Shown in pieces: positions 19,134 through 28,200 of a stretch of DNA of 34,148 nucleotides. The notes under the pieces are model-generated. The model had not been told where the DNA came from. It worked only from the letters and a program-made list of their open reading frames with translations, and searched no databases. This stretch comes from Hyphomicrobiales bacterium (GTDB lineage: Bacteria > Pseudomonadota > Alphaproteobacteria > Rhizobiales > Beijerinckiaceae), in the NCBI GenBank assembly GCA_025351165.1, contig JANXWK010000043.1, forward strand, positions 1-34,148, given 5' to 3'. Position 1 is the first letter of the stretch, and every line of letters starts with the position of its first letter. The translations under genes and the position numbers were made by a program.

Positions 19134-20297
19134 TTAGCTTCCCATTATCTTACTCCAAGGAATACGCTGAACAAGATCATTGTATGTTGCAAACAGAATG
19201 AGCATAGCAAGCAGACCCATACCGATTCTAAAACCAAACTCCTGAACGCCTAGGCTCAAAGGTCTGCGTCTTATGGCTTCAACAAGAAAATAGACGAGAT
19301 GTCCACCATCTAGAATTGGCACTGGCAAAAGGTTAAAAAAACCAAGAGAAACAGAAATAACCGCTGCTAGGAAAATAAGGCTAGGCAGTCCGTCTTTTGC
19401 CATTTCTCCTGTAACATGTGCTATGCCAATTGGACCAGATATCTGATCTGCTTTTTCACGACCTGCAATCAATCCACCAAAATAGCGTACTGTGCGATCA
19501 ATTATAAACCAGCTTTTTTGCGCACCATATATAACTGCCTCAACGGGAGTAAGGCTTTTAACAGTAAAATATTTAGCGTCCTGTGTGCTCTGCGCACCAA
19601 TCTGGCCATGCCTATCAACACCAAGATTTGTACTTCTTTCAACAAGCTGAGGCGTAATTGTCAGTGCAATATCCTGTCCCTCGCGTTCAACATTAAACTT
19701 GAGCGGATTATTGCTATTAATGCTGACTGTAGATACGAGATCTTCAAAACTGTTTATTAGCGCGCCATCAATACGCAATATACGGTCACCAAACTTAAGA
19801 CCACCAGCCTCGGCTGGGCTGCCAACTTTAACAATCCCTATTACGGGCTGTAAAATTGGAAGGCCGCGTACGTAAAAAAGTCCAGCAAACAAAGCAATTG
19901 CCAAAATAAAATTTGCTATCGGCCCTGCTGCTACAATTAGTGCGCGTTTCCAAACAGGTTTAAAAAATAGGCTGCCATCACGCTCTTCTTGATCCATTGC
20001 TGATAGAGTGCTTGAGTCAGGCATGCTGGCACCATTTGCATCGCCCGCAAATTTTACATATCCACCCAATGGGATTGCGCAGAATTTCCAGCGCGTGTTT
20101 TTTTTGTCCGTAAAACCAAACAGCTCAGGCCCAAACCCAATCGCAAACACGTTTACTTTGACGCCACACCAGCGCCCTACAATAAAATGACCAAATTCAT
20201 GCACGAATACCAGAATGGTTAGTATTACAACGTAAGGAAGCAATGTCCCCACAATCAACGTGTACAATCCTATAAAAAATGTAGTTATTAAATCCAT
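19134..20297 (-). CDS. rseP: RseP/MmpA-type site-2 intramembrane zinc protease
   Basis: 387 residues. Seen: the metal-binding HEFGH at 33-37 in the first membrane helix, IPLGGYVKFAGD at 75-86, a single PDZ domain at about 150-215 (GSPAEAGGLKFGDRILRIDG), and the third metal ligand in LLPVPILDGGHL (LDGGH at 329-333), with four membrane segments. Family role: the second cut of membrane-bound anti-sigma factors or signal-peptide remnants in the inner membrane. One PDZ rather than the two of E. coli is normal for alphaproteobacteria. It lies between dxr and bamA in the conserved order. The start ATG has GGTGA upstream. Confidence 0.95.
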   Translation of the reverse strand: MDLITTFFIGLYTLIVGTLLPYVVILTILVFVHEFGHFIVGRWCGVKVNVFAIGFGPELFGFTDKKNTRWKFCAIPLGGYVKFAGDANGASMPDSSTLSAMDQEERDGSLFFKPVWKRALIVAAGPIANFILAIALFAGLFYVRGLPILQPVIGIVKVGSPAEAGGLKFGDRILRIDGALINSFEDLVSTVSINSNNPLKFNVEREGQDIALTITPQLVERSTNLGVDRHGQIGAQSTQDAKYFTVKSLTPVEAVIYGAQKSWFIIDRTVRYFGGLIAGREKADQISGPIGIAHVTGEMAKDGLPSLIFLAAVISVSLGFFNLLPVPILDGGHLVYFLVEAIRRRPLSLGVQEFGFRIGMGLLAMLILFATYNDLVQRIPWSKIMGS

Positions 20298-20357
20298 TCA
20301 ATCACCACACTTAAAAGTCGCTATCTTTGATAACTGTTATATAAAAAAGCTTCAATT

Positions 20358-21572
20358 TTAATGAATCGCACGGGAAGAAACTTTGGACAAGCCCGTTTGA
20401 GCCAACTCTTTAGAAATAAGGTTAATACTATCTACATCCTCGAGTGTAACAGGTGTCAAGTTATTGCTGTTAAGGCATTGGTAAGCATTCAATGTATTTT
20501 CAACAAGCACAGCTATATTTCCAAAACTTATAACGCCTTTTAGGAAAGCCTCTACAGCAATTTCATTAGCACCATTAAGCACGGTTGGCATCGCTCCTCC
20601 TGCAAATAAAGCATTTTGGGCCAGTTTTAAACAAGGAAAACGGGTATAATCAGGCTCAAGGAAACTTATACTGCCAAGTGAAGCAAGATTAAGACGAGGC
20701 AAGTCTATACTCAGTCGCTGAGGCCAAGCAAGGCAATGGGCTACGGGTACACGCATGTCAGGTAAAGCCATACCTGCAACAACACTGCCATCTCCATAAA
20801 AAATCAATCCATGTATAATTGATTGTGGATGAACAAGAACATCCAGCTTGAAAGGAGAGACGTCAAACAAATAATGCGCCTCAATGAGTTCGAGCCCTTT
20901 ATTCATGAAAGAAGCGGAATCTACCGTAACTTTTTGTCCCATGTTCCAGTTAGGGTGGGCAAGAGCCTGTTCTTTAGTAGCATTTTGAATTTGAGTAATA
21001 TCCCAATTCATAAATGGCCCTCCAGAAGCTGTAAGCACCATTTTTTCAATAAGTTTGGTTGAATTGCCATTTAATGCTTGAAACAAGGCATTATGTTCTG
21101 AGTCGAGCGGTAGTATGGTCGCTCCTGCTTTTTTAGCCGCGCCCATCAACATTGTACCAGCGCAAACAAGCGCCTCTTTATTGGCAAGCGCTATGGTTTG
21201 ACCAGCAAGAACTGCTGCATAAGTTGGATGAAGCCCAGCTATACCTGTTATTGCAGAAACTACTATATCAACAGGTCTTATTGCTGCTTCGATAACAGCA
21301 TTTAAACCAGCGGCGGCCTCAATACCTGTACCTTCTAATTTAAGCTTCAAGACTTGATAAAGTGTTTCATCTGCAATAACTGCATATTTGGCATTCAGCT
21401 CATGAGCAATGCTTACAAGAGCATCCACATTACTACCAGCAACAAGAGATTCGACTTCAAACTCTGCACGTTTTTGTAAAATAACCGAGCGTACACTTGA
21501 TCCTATTGATCCAGTTGCACCAAGCACAGACACTTTACGCCTGGCAGTCACGTTTTCCTTGCTTGTTACCAT
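20358..21572 (-). CDS. dxr: 1-deoxy-D-xylulose 5-phosphate reductoisomerase
   Basis: 404 residues. Seen: the NADPH-binding GATGSIGSS at 18-26, ALANKEALVCAG, the metal and substrate site LDSEHNALFQ, the flexible loop and SGGPF, and HPNWNMGQKVTVDSASFMNKG. It catalyses the committed step of the MEP pathway (DXP to 2-C-methyl-D-erythritol 4-phosphate), feeding isoprenoids to the undecaprenyl carrier made by UppS upstream in the same cluster. Its ATG lies inside the end of cdsA (7-bp overlap) with no strong Shine-Dalgarno, so translational coupling is likely. Confidence 0.97.
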   Translation of the reverse strand: MVTSKENVTARRKVSVLGATGSIGSSVRSVILQKRAEFEVESLVAGSNVDALVSIAHELNAKYAVIADETLYQVLKLKLEGTGIEAAAGLNAVIEAAIRPVDIVVSAITGIAGLHPTYAAVLAGQTIALANKEALVCAGTMLMGAAKKAGATILPLDSEHNALFQALNGNSTKLIEKMVLTASGGPFMNWDITQIQNATKEQALAHPNWNMGQKVTVDSASFMNKGLELIEAHYLFDVSPFKLDVLVHPQSIIHGLIFYGDGSVVAGMALPDMRVPVAHCLAWPQRLSIDLPRLNLASLGSISFLEPDYTRFPCLKLAQNALFAGGAMPTVLNGANEIAVEAFLKGVISFGNIAVLVENTLNAYQCLNSNNLTPVTLEDVDSINLISKELAQTGLSKVSSRAIH

Positions 21573-22381
21573 TGCAGCAAACCAATGGCAGGGTCAGCAT
21601 TACGCAAGTATCCAATAATTGCAGCTGTGATAGCTGCCGCCATAAGGCCATCCGCGCGATCCAGAACGCCTCCGTGTCCAGGAATAAGAGATCCCGAATC
21701 CTTGACATTAAAATGTCTTTTAAAAGCAGATTCCAGCAGATCACCAACTGCAACCGCCATACTAAGCAATACAGCCAAAATGTAATGCTGCCATTTAGCT
21801 GAGATATCAGCAAAATAAAGAATTAAACAACTTGCAAGAATACCTCCTGCAATGCCGCCAACAAACCCAGACCATGTTTTTTTAGGGCTAATTTTTGGCA
21901 TGAGCTTGGGCCCACCAAATGTTCGTCCAACAAAGTAGGCGGCAACATCAGACAACCATACTATCCCGCACAACCAGAATATTGCCACTAACCCCGCATT
22001 GGGCGAAGCCCTGATAACTGTCATTGAAAAGGCAAAGGCTGAAGCATATACTAATCCTGATATCGCCCATACACGCTTGCCTGGTACAGAGAAAAACCAG
22101 GTAAATAAACTTGAGATAATAAGGCTTACAATAACTGAACTGGAAAAAGAAATGGTTTGCGCGGAAACAACCAGAATAACAAAGCTGGCTACAATGTATA
22201 ATATTGGCCTTATGCCAGGCATAGATATGGAAATACATTCAAAAAAGCACAGGAAAGCAGTTAAAGCCCAAAAGGCTTGAAATAAAAGCCCTCCCCACCA
22301 CATGGATACAAGAGCTAAAATAACAAGAACAGTAGCAGACACTATTCGGGAATTAAGTTCATTGGATTTAGTTGAAGTCAT
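21566..22381 (-). CDS. cdsA: Phosphatidate cytidylyltransferase (CDP-diglyceride synthase)
   Basis: 271 residues with about seven or eight membrane helices. Seen: the C-terminal family signature around KRHFNVKDSGSLIPGHGG and VLDRADG, with the acidic and Asp residues that coordinate metal and CTP, preceded by SPKKTWSGFVGG. It makes CDP-diacylglycerol from phosphatidate and CTP at the inner membrane, the branch point to all phospholipids. It overlaps uppS by 4 bp (ATGA) upstream and dxr by 7 bp downstream, so the three are translationally coupled. Confidence 0.95.
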   Translation of the reverse strand: MTSTKSNELNSRIVSATVLVILALVSMWWGGLLFQAFWALTAFLCFFECISISMPGIRPILYIVASFVILVVSAQTISFSSSVIVSLIISSLFTWFFSVPGKRVWAISGLVYASAFAFSMTVIRASPNAGLVAIFWLCGIVWLSDVAAYFVGRTFGGPKLMPKISPKKTWSGFVGGIAGGILASCLILYFADISAKWQHYILAVLLSMAVAVGDLLESAFKRHFNVKDSGSLIPGHGGVLDRADGLMAAAITAAIIGYLRNADPAIGLLQW

Positions 22382-23178
22382 GCAGAAAAACGCCCTAGCG
22401 AGGCTATTTTAGCTGAAGCTTGATGATGCAGTCCGCCAAATCTACGCTCACGATTGCGGTACTCCAAGATAGCCTTTTCAAGATGTGATTTATCAAAATC
22501 AGGCCACAAGACTGGTAAAAAAACAAATTCGGAGTAAGCACACTGCCATAGTAAAAAATTTGAAATGCGCTGTTCTCCAGATGTGCGTATAACCAAATCG
22601 GGTTCCGGCGTTCCCGCAGTATCAAGAAAATCTGCAAATATATCTGTAGTAATACTATTGACATTGATTTTTTTTAATTCAACAGCCCTTGCCATTGCCT
22701 GAGCTGCACGCAGAATTTCCTGCCGCCCACCGTAATTAAAGGCAACTGTCAAAATCAAGCCGGTATTGGCAAAGGTTAAACCTGTAGCTTCATCAAGCAA
22801 AACACACAGGTCTTTTGAAAGGTTTTCGCGTTCACCTATAATGAGTATTTTTACATTCTGTTCATGAAGATCAGCCAGATCATGGCGAATAAAACGTTTA
22901 AGTAACCCCATAAGCTCCATTATTTCAGCCGCAGGGCGGCTCCAGTTTTCTGCAGAAAAACTGAATATGGTTAGATTCTTGATACCTATTTCAATACTGG
23001 CTTTTACGGTTCTGCGTACAGATTCAACGCCGCGTCTGTGTCCTTCAAATCTTGGCAAGCCCCGCGAGGATGCCCAACGACCATTACCATCCATGATTAT
23101 GGCAACATGCTCAGGAATATCTCTGGAGCCAGAATTTAAAGTTTCAGTAATTTCTGGTTTATTACCTTGTTCACTCAT
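22378..23178 (-). CDS. uppS: Undecaprenyl-diphosphate synthase (cis-prenyltransferase)
   Basis: 266 residues from the ATG at 23178, which has GGGG 8 nt upstream; the open frame starts at a TTG four codons earlier (23190). Seen: the catalytic MDGNGRWA at 29-36 (D30), GHRRGVESVR, FSAENWSRP, the YGGRQEI region, and TSGEQRISNFLLWQ with FLPVLWPDF. It condenses farnesyl diphosphate with isopentenyl diphosphates to C55-PP, the lipid carrier for peptidoglycan, LPS O-chain and capsule. A cytosolic, membrane-associated dimer. It couples to cdsA by a 4-bp overlap and follows frr by 84 bp. Confidence 0.96.
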   Translation of the reverse strand: MSEQGNKPEITETLNSGSRDIPEHVAIIMDGNGRWASSRGLPRFEGHRRGVESVRRTVKASIEIGIKNLTIFSFSAENWSRPAAEIMELMGLLKRFIRHDLADLHEQNVKILIIGERENLSKDLCVLLDEATGLTFANTGLILTVAFNYGGRQEILRAAQAMARAVELKKINVNSITTDIFADFLDTAGTPEPDLVIRTSGEQRISNFLLWQCAYSEFVFLPVLWPDFDKSHLEKAILEYRNRERRFGGLHHQASAKIASLGRFSA

Positions 23179-23262
23179 GCAAGACCCCAAGCCTTAAACC
23201 CACTTTTCAAGTCTTGAACTATTTTTAAGTCCTAAACCCATCCTACTGCAAGATTGAACTGA

Positions 23263-23823
23263 CTAAACACTCATAATGTCTTTTTCTTTGTGAGACAGTA
23301 CGCCATCAATCTCGGTCATTGTCGCATCAGTCATTTTTTGAACCTGCTCTGTTAAACGCGCCACTTCATCTTTGCCCATAGCACCATCTTTTTCAATTTT
23401 TCGCAAAAGTTCTATACCATCACGGCGTACATGACGTGCCGCAACACGAGCTGCTTCTGTATATTGGTGCGCAACTTTTACCATTTCTTTGCGACGCTGC
23501 TCATTGAGTTCAGGAATACGTAAACGGATCACTTGCCCTTCCGTTTGCGGGTTAAGACCAAGATTCGAGTTACGGATTGCCTTTTCAACAGCACTCACCA
23601 TACTCCTGTCCCAAACCTGAACACTTAGCATTCTTGCTTCTGGAACACTAACAGTTGCAACCTGACTCATCGGAAGGATCGCACCATAGGCATCAACCTG
23701 AATAGGATCCAGTAAAGAAGAAGAGGCGCGTCCGGTGCGCAAAGATGCAAGGTCATCTTTCAAGGACTTTACAGCACCTTGCATACGACGTTTAATGTCA
23801 TCATGATTGAAAATGGTGCTCAT
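23263..23823 (-). CDS. frr: Ribosome recycling factor
   Basis: 186 residues, the normal length. Seen: [20 protein letters not shown] in domain [42 protein letters not shown], and the C-terminal helix ending [15 protein letters not shown]. With EF-G it splits post-termination ribosomes. It is between pyrH and uppS, as is general in proteobacteria. Only a weak purine-rich stretch (AAGAG) precedes the ATG. Confidence 0.97.
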   Translation of the reverse strand: MSTIFNHDDIKRRMQGAVKSLKDDLASLRTGRASSSLLDPIQVDAYGAILPMSQVATVSVPEARMLSVQVWDRSMVSAVEKAIRNSNLGLNPQTEGQVIRLRIPELNEQRRKEMVKVAHQYTEAARVAARHVRRDGIELLRKIEKDGAMGKDEVARLTEQVQKMTDATMTEIDGVLSHKEKDIMSV

Positions 23824-23928
23824 ATCTTTTACTCTTCTGGTCAGTTTTCAAAAAAAATACTTGAAATTAATGTACCCTGTGCGCTTACGCCTAGATTAGT
23901 TTTATTTCAAGCTTGATTCATCTTGGTT

Positions 23929-24645
23929 TTAAGGAGCTACAAGTGTTGAAAGGGCTTCACCACGTAATATTCCACCGATTGAACTTGGTGAATGAGCCGA
24001 ACCTACAATAATCGGCATTTTACTGTCTCTAGCAAGTGCAAAGGCTGCTGTATCAAGAACTTTAAGATCGCGCGCGATGGCCTCATTGTGAGTAAGGCGG
24101 TCAAAACGAATAGCTGTAGGGTCTTTCTTGGGATCGGCTGAATAAACGCCATCTACCTGTGTTATCTTGAACACGGCTTCACAGCCAAGCTCGGCGGCAC
24201 GAAGAACAGCTGCTGTGTCTGTAGTGAAGAAAGGGTTTCCAGTACCACCTGCAAGCACTAAAACGCGTTTTTTGCTGATATGATGAAGCGCAGGCTGACG
24301 TGCGTATGTCTCACAAAGCGAGGGCATTGCAACCGCGGACATGGTCACAGCTTCACATCCTGCAGCCTCAATCGCACTTTCCAGGGCTAAAGAATTGATT
24401 ACAGTTGCAAGCATTCCCATAGAATCAGCTGTTGGACGATCAATGCGACCATCAGCTGCGACTTTCGCGCCTCGAATTATATTTCCAGCCCCAATAACAA
24501 CTGCTATTTCGAAACCTGCAGTTACGCACTCGGCTAAATCTTTTGCCAGTTTTGCCAGAATAGCATGATCCAGCCAAAACCCATCACTTGCAATTAAGGC
24601 CTCACCGGAGAGTTTAATCAATACACGCTTGAATGACTGGGTCAT
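23929..24645 (-). CDS. pyrH: UMP kinase
   Basis: 238 residues from the ATG at 24645, giving the family-normal MTQSFKRVLIKLSGEAL and a GGAGAG Shine-Dalgarno. The longer open frame to 24681 starts inside a terminator stem and is rejected. Seen: the phosphate-binding KLSGEAL, VIGAGNIIRG, the uridine site DSMGMLATVINSLAL, and AGGTGNPFFTTDTAAVLRA. It phosphorylates UMP to UDP as a hexamer, allosterically controlled by GTP and UTP. An intrinsic terminator lies 22 nt upstream of the start, so expression from tsf is probably partly attenuated. Confidence 0.97.
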   Translation of the reverse strand: MTQSFKRVLIKLSGEALIASDGFWLDHAILAKLAKDLAECVTAGFEIAVVIGAGNIIRGAKVAADGRIDRPTADSMGMLATVINSLALESAIEAAGCEAVTMSAVAMPSLCETYARQPALHHISKKRVLVLAGGTGNPFFTTDTAAVLRAAELGCEAVFKITQVDGVYSADPKKDPTAIRFDRLTHNEAIARDLKVLDTAAFALARDSKMPIIVGSAHSPSSIGGILRGEALSTLVAP

Positions 24646-24667
24646 GTTACTCTCTCCACATAAAAAA

Positions 24668-24683
24668 CGGTGCATGAGCACCG
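24668..24683 (-). terminator. Intrinsic terminator between tsf and pyrH
   Basis: On the minus strand CGGTGC-TCAT-GCACCG (perfect 6-bp stem) is followed at once by TTTTTTA. The opposite strand also has a run of T after the stem, so it may work both ways. It lies just after tsf and just before the pyrH Shine-Dalgarno. Confidence 0.8.
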
Positions 24684-24699
24684 CTTTTTGTAAGTATGT

Positions 24700-25620
24700 T
24701 TAGTGTGGTTTTACGGCTGCTGCAACTTCAGCTGCAAAATCTGTAACCTCTTTTTCTACACCCTCGCCTAGTGCAAAACGTACAAAGCCTTTAAGAACAA
24801 CAGGCGCACCAACTGTTTTTTCGGCTTCCTTGACTGCAATGCCAACGCTTTTTGACGGATCCATAACGAATGGCTGGTCAACAAGGCAAATTTCCTTGAA
24901 ATAGCTCTTTAATCCGCTCTCTGTAATTTTTTCTAGAACATTAGCAGGTTTTCCAGCATTTTTTTCTAGAAGAACAGCTTTTTCGCGCTCAATTACAGAA
25001 GGATCGACAGTCGATGAATCAAGCGCGATTGGGCTTGAAGCCGCAACGTGCATGGCAATCTGTCGACCTAATTTTTGCAGCTCTTCTACCGCACCAGTGG
25101 ATTCAAGTGCAACAATGACACCAATTTTGCCTAAACCTTCAGTTACAGCATTATGCACATAGTAGCTCACAACACCATGAGGTACATGCAGCTCCGCCGC
25201 GCGGCGAAGATTCATATTCTCACCAATAGTTGCTATTGCATTTGAGATTGCGTCCTTAACAGTTGCACCACCTGGATAATGTGAATTAAGCAACACTTCA
25301 ATATCTGCACTTTTTTCAATGGCAACAGCCGCAATACCACGTGCAAGCACCTGAAACTCTTCATTGCGCGCAACAAAGTCTGTTTCTGAATTAAGCTCTA
25401 CAACAACGCCACGGTTTCCCTGCACAACAATTGCAACAAGACCCTCAGCTGCTATGCGGCCTGATTTTTTGGCAGCTTTTGAAAGGCCTTTAGCACGTAA
25501 CCAGTCTATTGCTACTTCGATATCACCTGATGATTCTACGAGTGCGTTTTTGCAGTCCATCATTCCTGCGCCGCTTTTCTCGCGCAGATCCTTAACTAAA
25601 GCTGCTGTAACTTCTGCCAT
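24700..25620 (-). CDS. tsf: Elongation factor Ts
   Basis: 306 residues, usual length. Seen: an N-terminal UBA-like domain with [16 protein letters not shown] and [17 protein letters not shown], the EF-Tu-contacting [10 protein letters not shown], and the core and coiled-coil region with [10 protein letters not shown]. It is the guanine-nucleotide exchange factor of EF-Tu. AAGGG sits upstream of the ATG. It follows rpsB with a 90-bp spacer holding a strong hairpin, and is followed by an intrinsic terminator. Confidence 0.98.
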   Translation of the reverse strand: MAEVTAALVKDLREKSGAGMMDCKNALVESSGDIEVAIDWLRAKGLSKAAKKSGRIAAEGLVAIVVQGNRGVVVELNSETDFVARNEEFQVLARGIAAVAIEKSADIEVLLNSHYPGGATVKDAISNAIATIGENMNLRRAAELHVPHGVVSYYVHNAVTEGLGKIGVIVALESTGAVEELQKLGRQIAMHVAASSPIALDSSTVDPSVIEREKAVLLEKNAGKPANVLEKITESGLKSYFKEICLVDQPFVMDPSKSVGIAVKEAEKTVGAPVVLKGFVRFALGEGVEKEVTDFAAEVAAAVKPH

Positions 25621-25647
25621 TTTAGACCCTTTTTCAGTTATAAAAGT

Positions 25648-25680
25648 GAGGCCCGCAGCGCTTTGTTGGCGTCGGGCCTC
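25648..25680 (-). terminator. Hairpin between rpsB and tsf, possible attenuator
   Basis: GAGGCCCG pairs perfectly with CGGGCCTC (8 bp, very GC-rich) with an inner CGC/GCG pair. On the minus strand only a short ACTTTTAT follows, so termination may be partial. It could set the S2:EF-Ts ratio or protect the 3' end of a processed rpsB mRNA. Confidence 0.65.
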
Positions 25681-25710
25681 GTGATATTGGATTTTTTTAA
25701 TTAATACAAA

Positions 25711-26709
25711 TTATGAGGCGTTGAGTGCCGTTACCTGATCAATCCACTTGTCGCGTGTAATACGACCATTCAATTTCAGCTCTGAGTCCAGCTTGGCAAC
25801 ATCCGCTTCGCTTAAGCCTGCAATTTGTGTGTAGTGAAATATACCAGCTTCATTAATTTTTGAGGCAAGCTCTGGTCCCACACCGTTGATTTTTGTCATG
25901 TCATCTGGTGCGCCGCGCGGTGCAGTCAAACGCTCAAAAGATACAGTATCATTGGATGCGTTTGTAAGATCTTCCATTGCAGGAACAGCCATTGCACCAA
26001 GATCAACACCTTGATTGCCTTGACTGCGTGCAATTCCGTCAATTGCAGCACGCGCAATCAAATCACAGTATAAAAGCAATGCACGGCTAGCATCATCGTT
26101 AGCTGGAATTGGGAAAGTAACGCCATCTGGATCAGAGTTGGTATCTACAATAGCAGCAACAGGTATTCCAAGACGCTGCGCTTCTTTTATGGCAAGCTGC
26201 TCTTTATTTGTATCAATTACGAAAAGAATATCAGGTGTACCACCCATATCCTTGATGCCACCAAGAGCCTTGCTAAGCTTTTCATGTTCACGAGATAAAA
26301 GCAGGCGCTCTTTCTTTGTAAGACCCTGAGCACCGCCAGACAGCATCTCATCCACTTTACGAAGACGTTGGATTGAAGCTGAAATTGTTTTCCAGTTGGT
26401 TAGCATGCCGCCCAGCCATCGTGAGTTTACATAATACTGAGCTGAACGCTTTGCTGCATCTGCGACAACATCCTGTGCCTGGCGCTTTGTGCCAACAAAC
26501 AATACGCGTCCACCCTTGGCAGTAGCATCTGATACAGCCTGTAAAGCGCGATGTAGCATTGGCACAGTTTGGGCAAGGTCAATAATATGAATATTATTAC
26601 GGGCGCCAAATATATATTGTGCCATTTTTGGGTTCCAGCGGTGTGACTGGTGACCAAAGTGAGCGCCAGCTTCTAGCAACTGGCGCATAGTGAATTCAGG
26701 AACTGCCAT
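25711..26709 (-). CDS. rpsB: 30S ribosomal protein S2 with C-terminal helix-hairpin-helix extension
   Basis: 332 residues from the ATG at 26709, which gives [20 protein letters not shown] and has GGAG 7 nt upstream; the open frame to 26757 adds 16 unlike residues. Seen: the S2 core up to about residue 235 ([54 protein letters not shown]) and then an extension (about 265-330) with a HhH-like [16 protein letters not shown] followed by [20 protein letters not shown]. This extension occurs in many Hyphomicrobiales-type alphaproteobacteria and is absent from E. coli S2. S2 is needed to bind S1 on the small subunit. A structured leader lies upstream. Confidence 0.98.
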   Translation of the reverse strand: MAVPEFTMRQLLEAGAHFGHQSHRWNPKMAQYIFGARNNIHIIDLAQTVPMLHRALQAVSDATAKGGRVLFVGTKRQAQDVVADAAKRSAQYYVNSRWLGGMLTNWKTISASIQRLRKVDEMLSGGAQGLTKKERLLLSREHEKLSKALGGIKDMGGTPDILFVIDTNKEQLAIKEAQRLGIPVAAIVDTNSDPDGVTFPIPANDDASRALLLYCDLIARAAIDGIARSQGNQGVDLGAMAVPAMEDLTNASNDTVSFERLTAPRGAPDDMTKINGVGPELASKINEAGIFHYTQIAGLSEADVAKLDSELKLNGRITRDKWIDQVTALNAS

Positions 26710-26760
26710 TTTATTTCTCCGGTTAATGCCGCCGAAAGGGTGAATGTTGCCAGACATCTG

Positions 26761-26800
26761 ACACCGGAACAGCTTTAGACAAGCTGAGACCCTTCCGTGT
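26761..26800 (-). ncRNA. Predicted structured leader of the rpsB mRNA
   Basis: The 40-nt element folds as an outer stem ACAC/GTGT plus GGAA/TTCC interrupted by a one-base bulge, enclosing an inner AGCTT-AAGCT hairpin with a 5-nt loop. It ends about 51 nt before the rpsB start. Autogenous control by S2 is known in other bacteria; that this element mediates it is inference. Confidence 0.45.
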
Positions 26801-26859
26801 GGAATAGATGTGGCTTATCCATTTTTTTTGCTAAATGCAAGCTTGTAAAACAGCAACAG

Positions 26860-26873
26860 ACGGTTTCATCCGT
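26860..26873 (-). terminator. Weak hairpin after the flavoprotein gene
   Basis: ACGG-TTTCAT-CCGT, a 4-bp stem directly after the stop codon of the ferredoxin-reductase-like gene. On the minus strand the next T-run is loose (CTGTTGCTGTTTT). A terminator here would separate this gene from rpsB, but the stem is short. Confidence 0.3.
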
Positions 26874-26874
26874 T

Positions 26875-28098
26875 TTAAGCAAGATAGATTTTTAAGTTTA
26901 CTGTTTCATCTGCAGCGGCTTCTGGTGGAACACTAAGCCCTTGGCCTATGAGTTTGCGGCCAAGCATATGATCAACACCATTATTAACAGTATCAATACC
27001 TACAAGTCCGCCCTTTTTATAATAAAAAACAGAAAACTTACAGTTTTCTACATTCCCACGCAAAATTGTCGTCTCATAGCCTGTATTGATACCCACCATT
27101 TGAAGCTTGAAATCATACTGGTCACTCCAAAACCAAGGAACTGCTTTATTAGGCGATTCATCTCCCATGATTCTAGAAGCTACGTGCTTGCCTTGATCAA
27201 CAGCATTTTGTACAGATTCGACCCTCATTTTTACTTTTGCAAAAATATTATGCGCGTATGCGCAATCTCCCACTGCAAAGATATCAGCATCGCTTGTACG
27301 TAAATCTGTGTCTACATCAATGCCATTGCTACAGGTTAAACCTGCTTCACGCGCTATTTGGTCATTTGGAACGACTCCAACACCTACAACAACCATATCT
27401 GCCAAAATGATCTGACCATCCTCAAGTTCTATAAATTTTACCGTACCCTTTTCTCCAGCAATATTTTTTACCTGAGCATTCAACAAAAAATTTACGCCAT
27501 GATTTTCATGCTGCTGTTTAAAAAAATGAGATATAATGGGTGCAACAGCACGTTCCATCAAGCGCGGCTGCGATTCTACAACCGTAATTTTTTTCCCAAG
27601 TTTGGCAGCAACAGCAGCAAATTCTAATCCAATGAAACCGGCGCCAATAACAACAATATTGTGAGCGCGTTCCATACGGATTTTAAGACTTTTGGCATCA
27701 CCCAAAGACCGAACATACACAACTCCATCAAGATCTGATCCTGCAATATTCAACCTTCTAACGCTTGCACCGGTTGCTAAAACAAGATGCGTATAATGCA
27801 AGGTGCTGCCAGTGCAAAGCTGCACAGATTTTTCCAGTCTGTCTATATTTTCTGCATGCTGACCAATCATAAGATCAATAGTATTTTTAGAATAAAAATC
27901 TTCTTGACGTAGCAATATGCCTTCATCATCCATCTTGCCTTGTAGAAAAGCTTTCGATAGCGGGGGACGCTGATAAGGAAGATATTTCTCATTGCCAATA
28001 AGGGTAATCCGACCTTCATATGAGGCCTGCCTTAAAGAATGGGCGACTTGAAATCCAGCTTGTCCAGCACCAATAATAACGACTGAATCTTTGTTCAA
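26875..28098 (-). CDS. FAD/NAD(P)H-dependent ferredoxin (rubredoxin/putidaredoxin-type) reductase
   Basis: 407 residues. Seen: the FAD-binding GAGQAG (10-15), YQRPPLSK at 42-49, LATGA at 107-111, the NAD-binding VIGAGFIGLEFA (150-161), then GVGVVPND and a second FAD contact DIFAVGDCA. No CxxxxC redox disulfide is present, which excludes thioredoxin- or lipoamide-type enzymes and fits putidaredoxin or rhodocoxin reductases, which pass electrons from NAD(P)H to a small iron-sulfur protein. The acceptor is not encoded next door. It starts at a TTG with a strong AAGGGG 7 nt upstream. It lies 102 bp downstream of a diiron hydroxylase-like gene on the same strand, a plausible electron consumer. Confidence 0.88.
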   Translation of the reverse strand: MNKDSVVIIGAGQAGFQVAHSLRQASYEGRITLIGNEKYLPYQRPPLSKAFLQGKMDDEGILLRQEDFYSKNTIDLMIGQHAENIDRLEKSVQLCTGSTLHYTHLVLATGASVRRLNIAGSDLDGVVYVRSLGDAKSLKIRMERAHNIVVIGAGFIGLEFAAVAAKLGKKITVVESQPRLMERAVAPIISHFFKQQHENHGVNFLLNAQVKNIAGEKGTVKFIELEDGQIILADMVVVGVGVVPNDQIAREAGLTCSNGIDVDTDLRTSDADIFAVGDCAYAHNIFAKVKMRVESVQNAVDQGKHVASRIMGDESPNKAVPWFWSDQYDFKLQMVGINTGYETTILRGNVENCKFSVFYYKKGGLVGIDTVNNGVDHMLGRKLIGQGLSVPPEAAADETVNLKIYLA

Positions 28099-28200
28099 AA
28101 CCGCCCCTTGCGTATCTTCTAGAAAAGTAATGTGCGCAATTTTATATTTATGTCTTCACAACCCTGCTCAAAACAATCATTTTACTCTAAGTAAAGTTGT

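Noticed and set aside
19416-19760. 114-codon plus-strand frame opposite rseP
   Set aside because: Cys/Asn-rich translation typical of an antisense shadow of a well-conserved gene.
19134-20297. RseP with only one PDZ domain taken as a truncation
   Set aside because: Single-PDZ forms are normal in alphaproteobacteria and both metal motifs and total length are intact.
23860-23911. Inverted repeat CTTGAAAT/ATTTCAAG in the pyrH-frr gap
   Set aside because: 8-bp AT-rich arms more than 30 nt apart are expected by chance in this composition, and no U-run follows.
26941-27303. 120-codon plus-strand frame opposite the flavoprotein gene
   Set aside because: Antisense to a gene with clear FAD and NAD motifs; no start signal or resemblance.
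28181-28195. TTTACT-CTA-AGTAAA hairpin between the hydroxylase and flavoprotein genes
   Set aside because: A short AT-only stem without a U-run; too weak to call a terminator.
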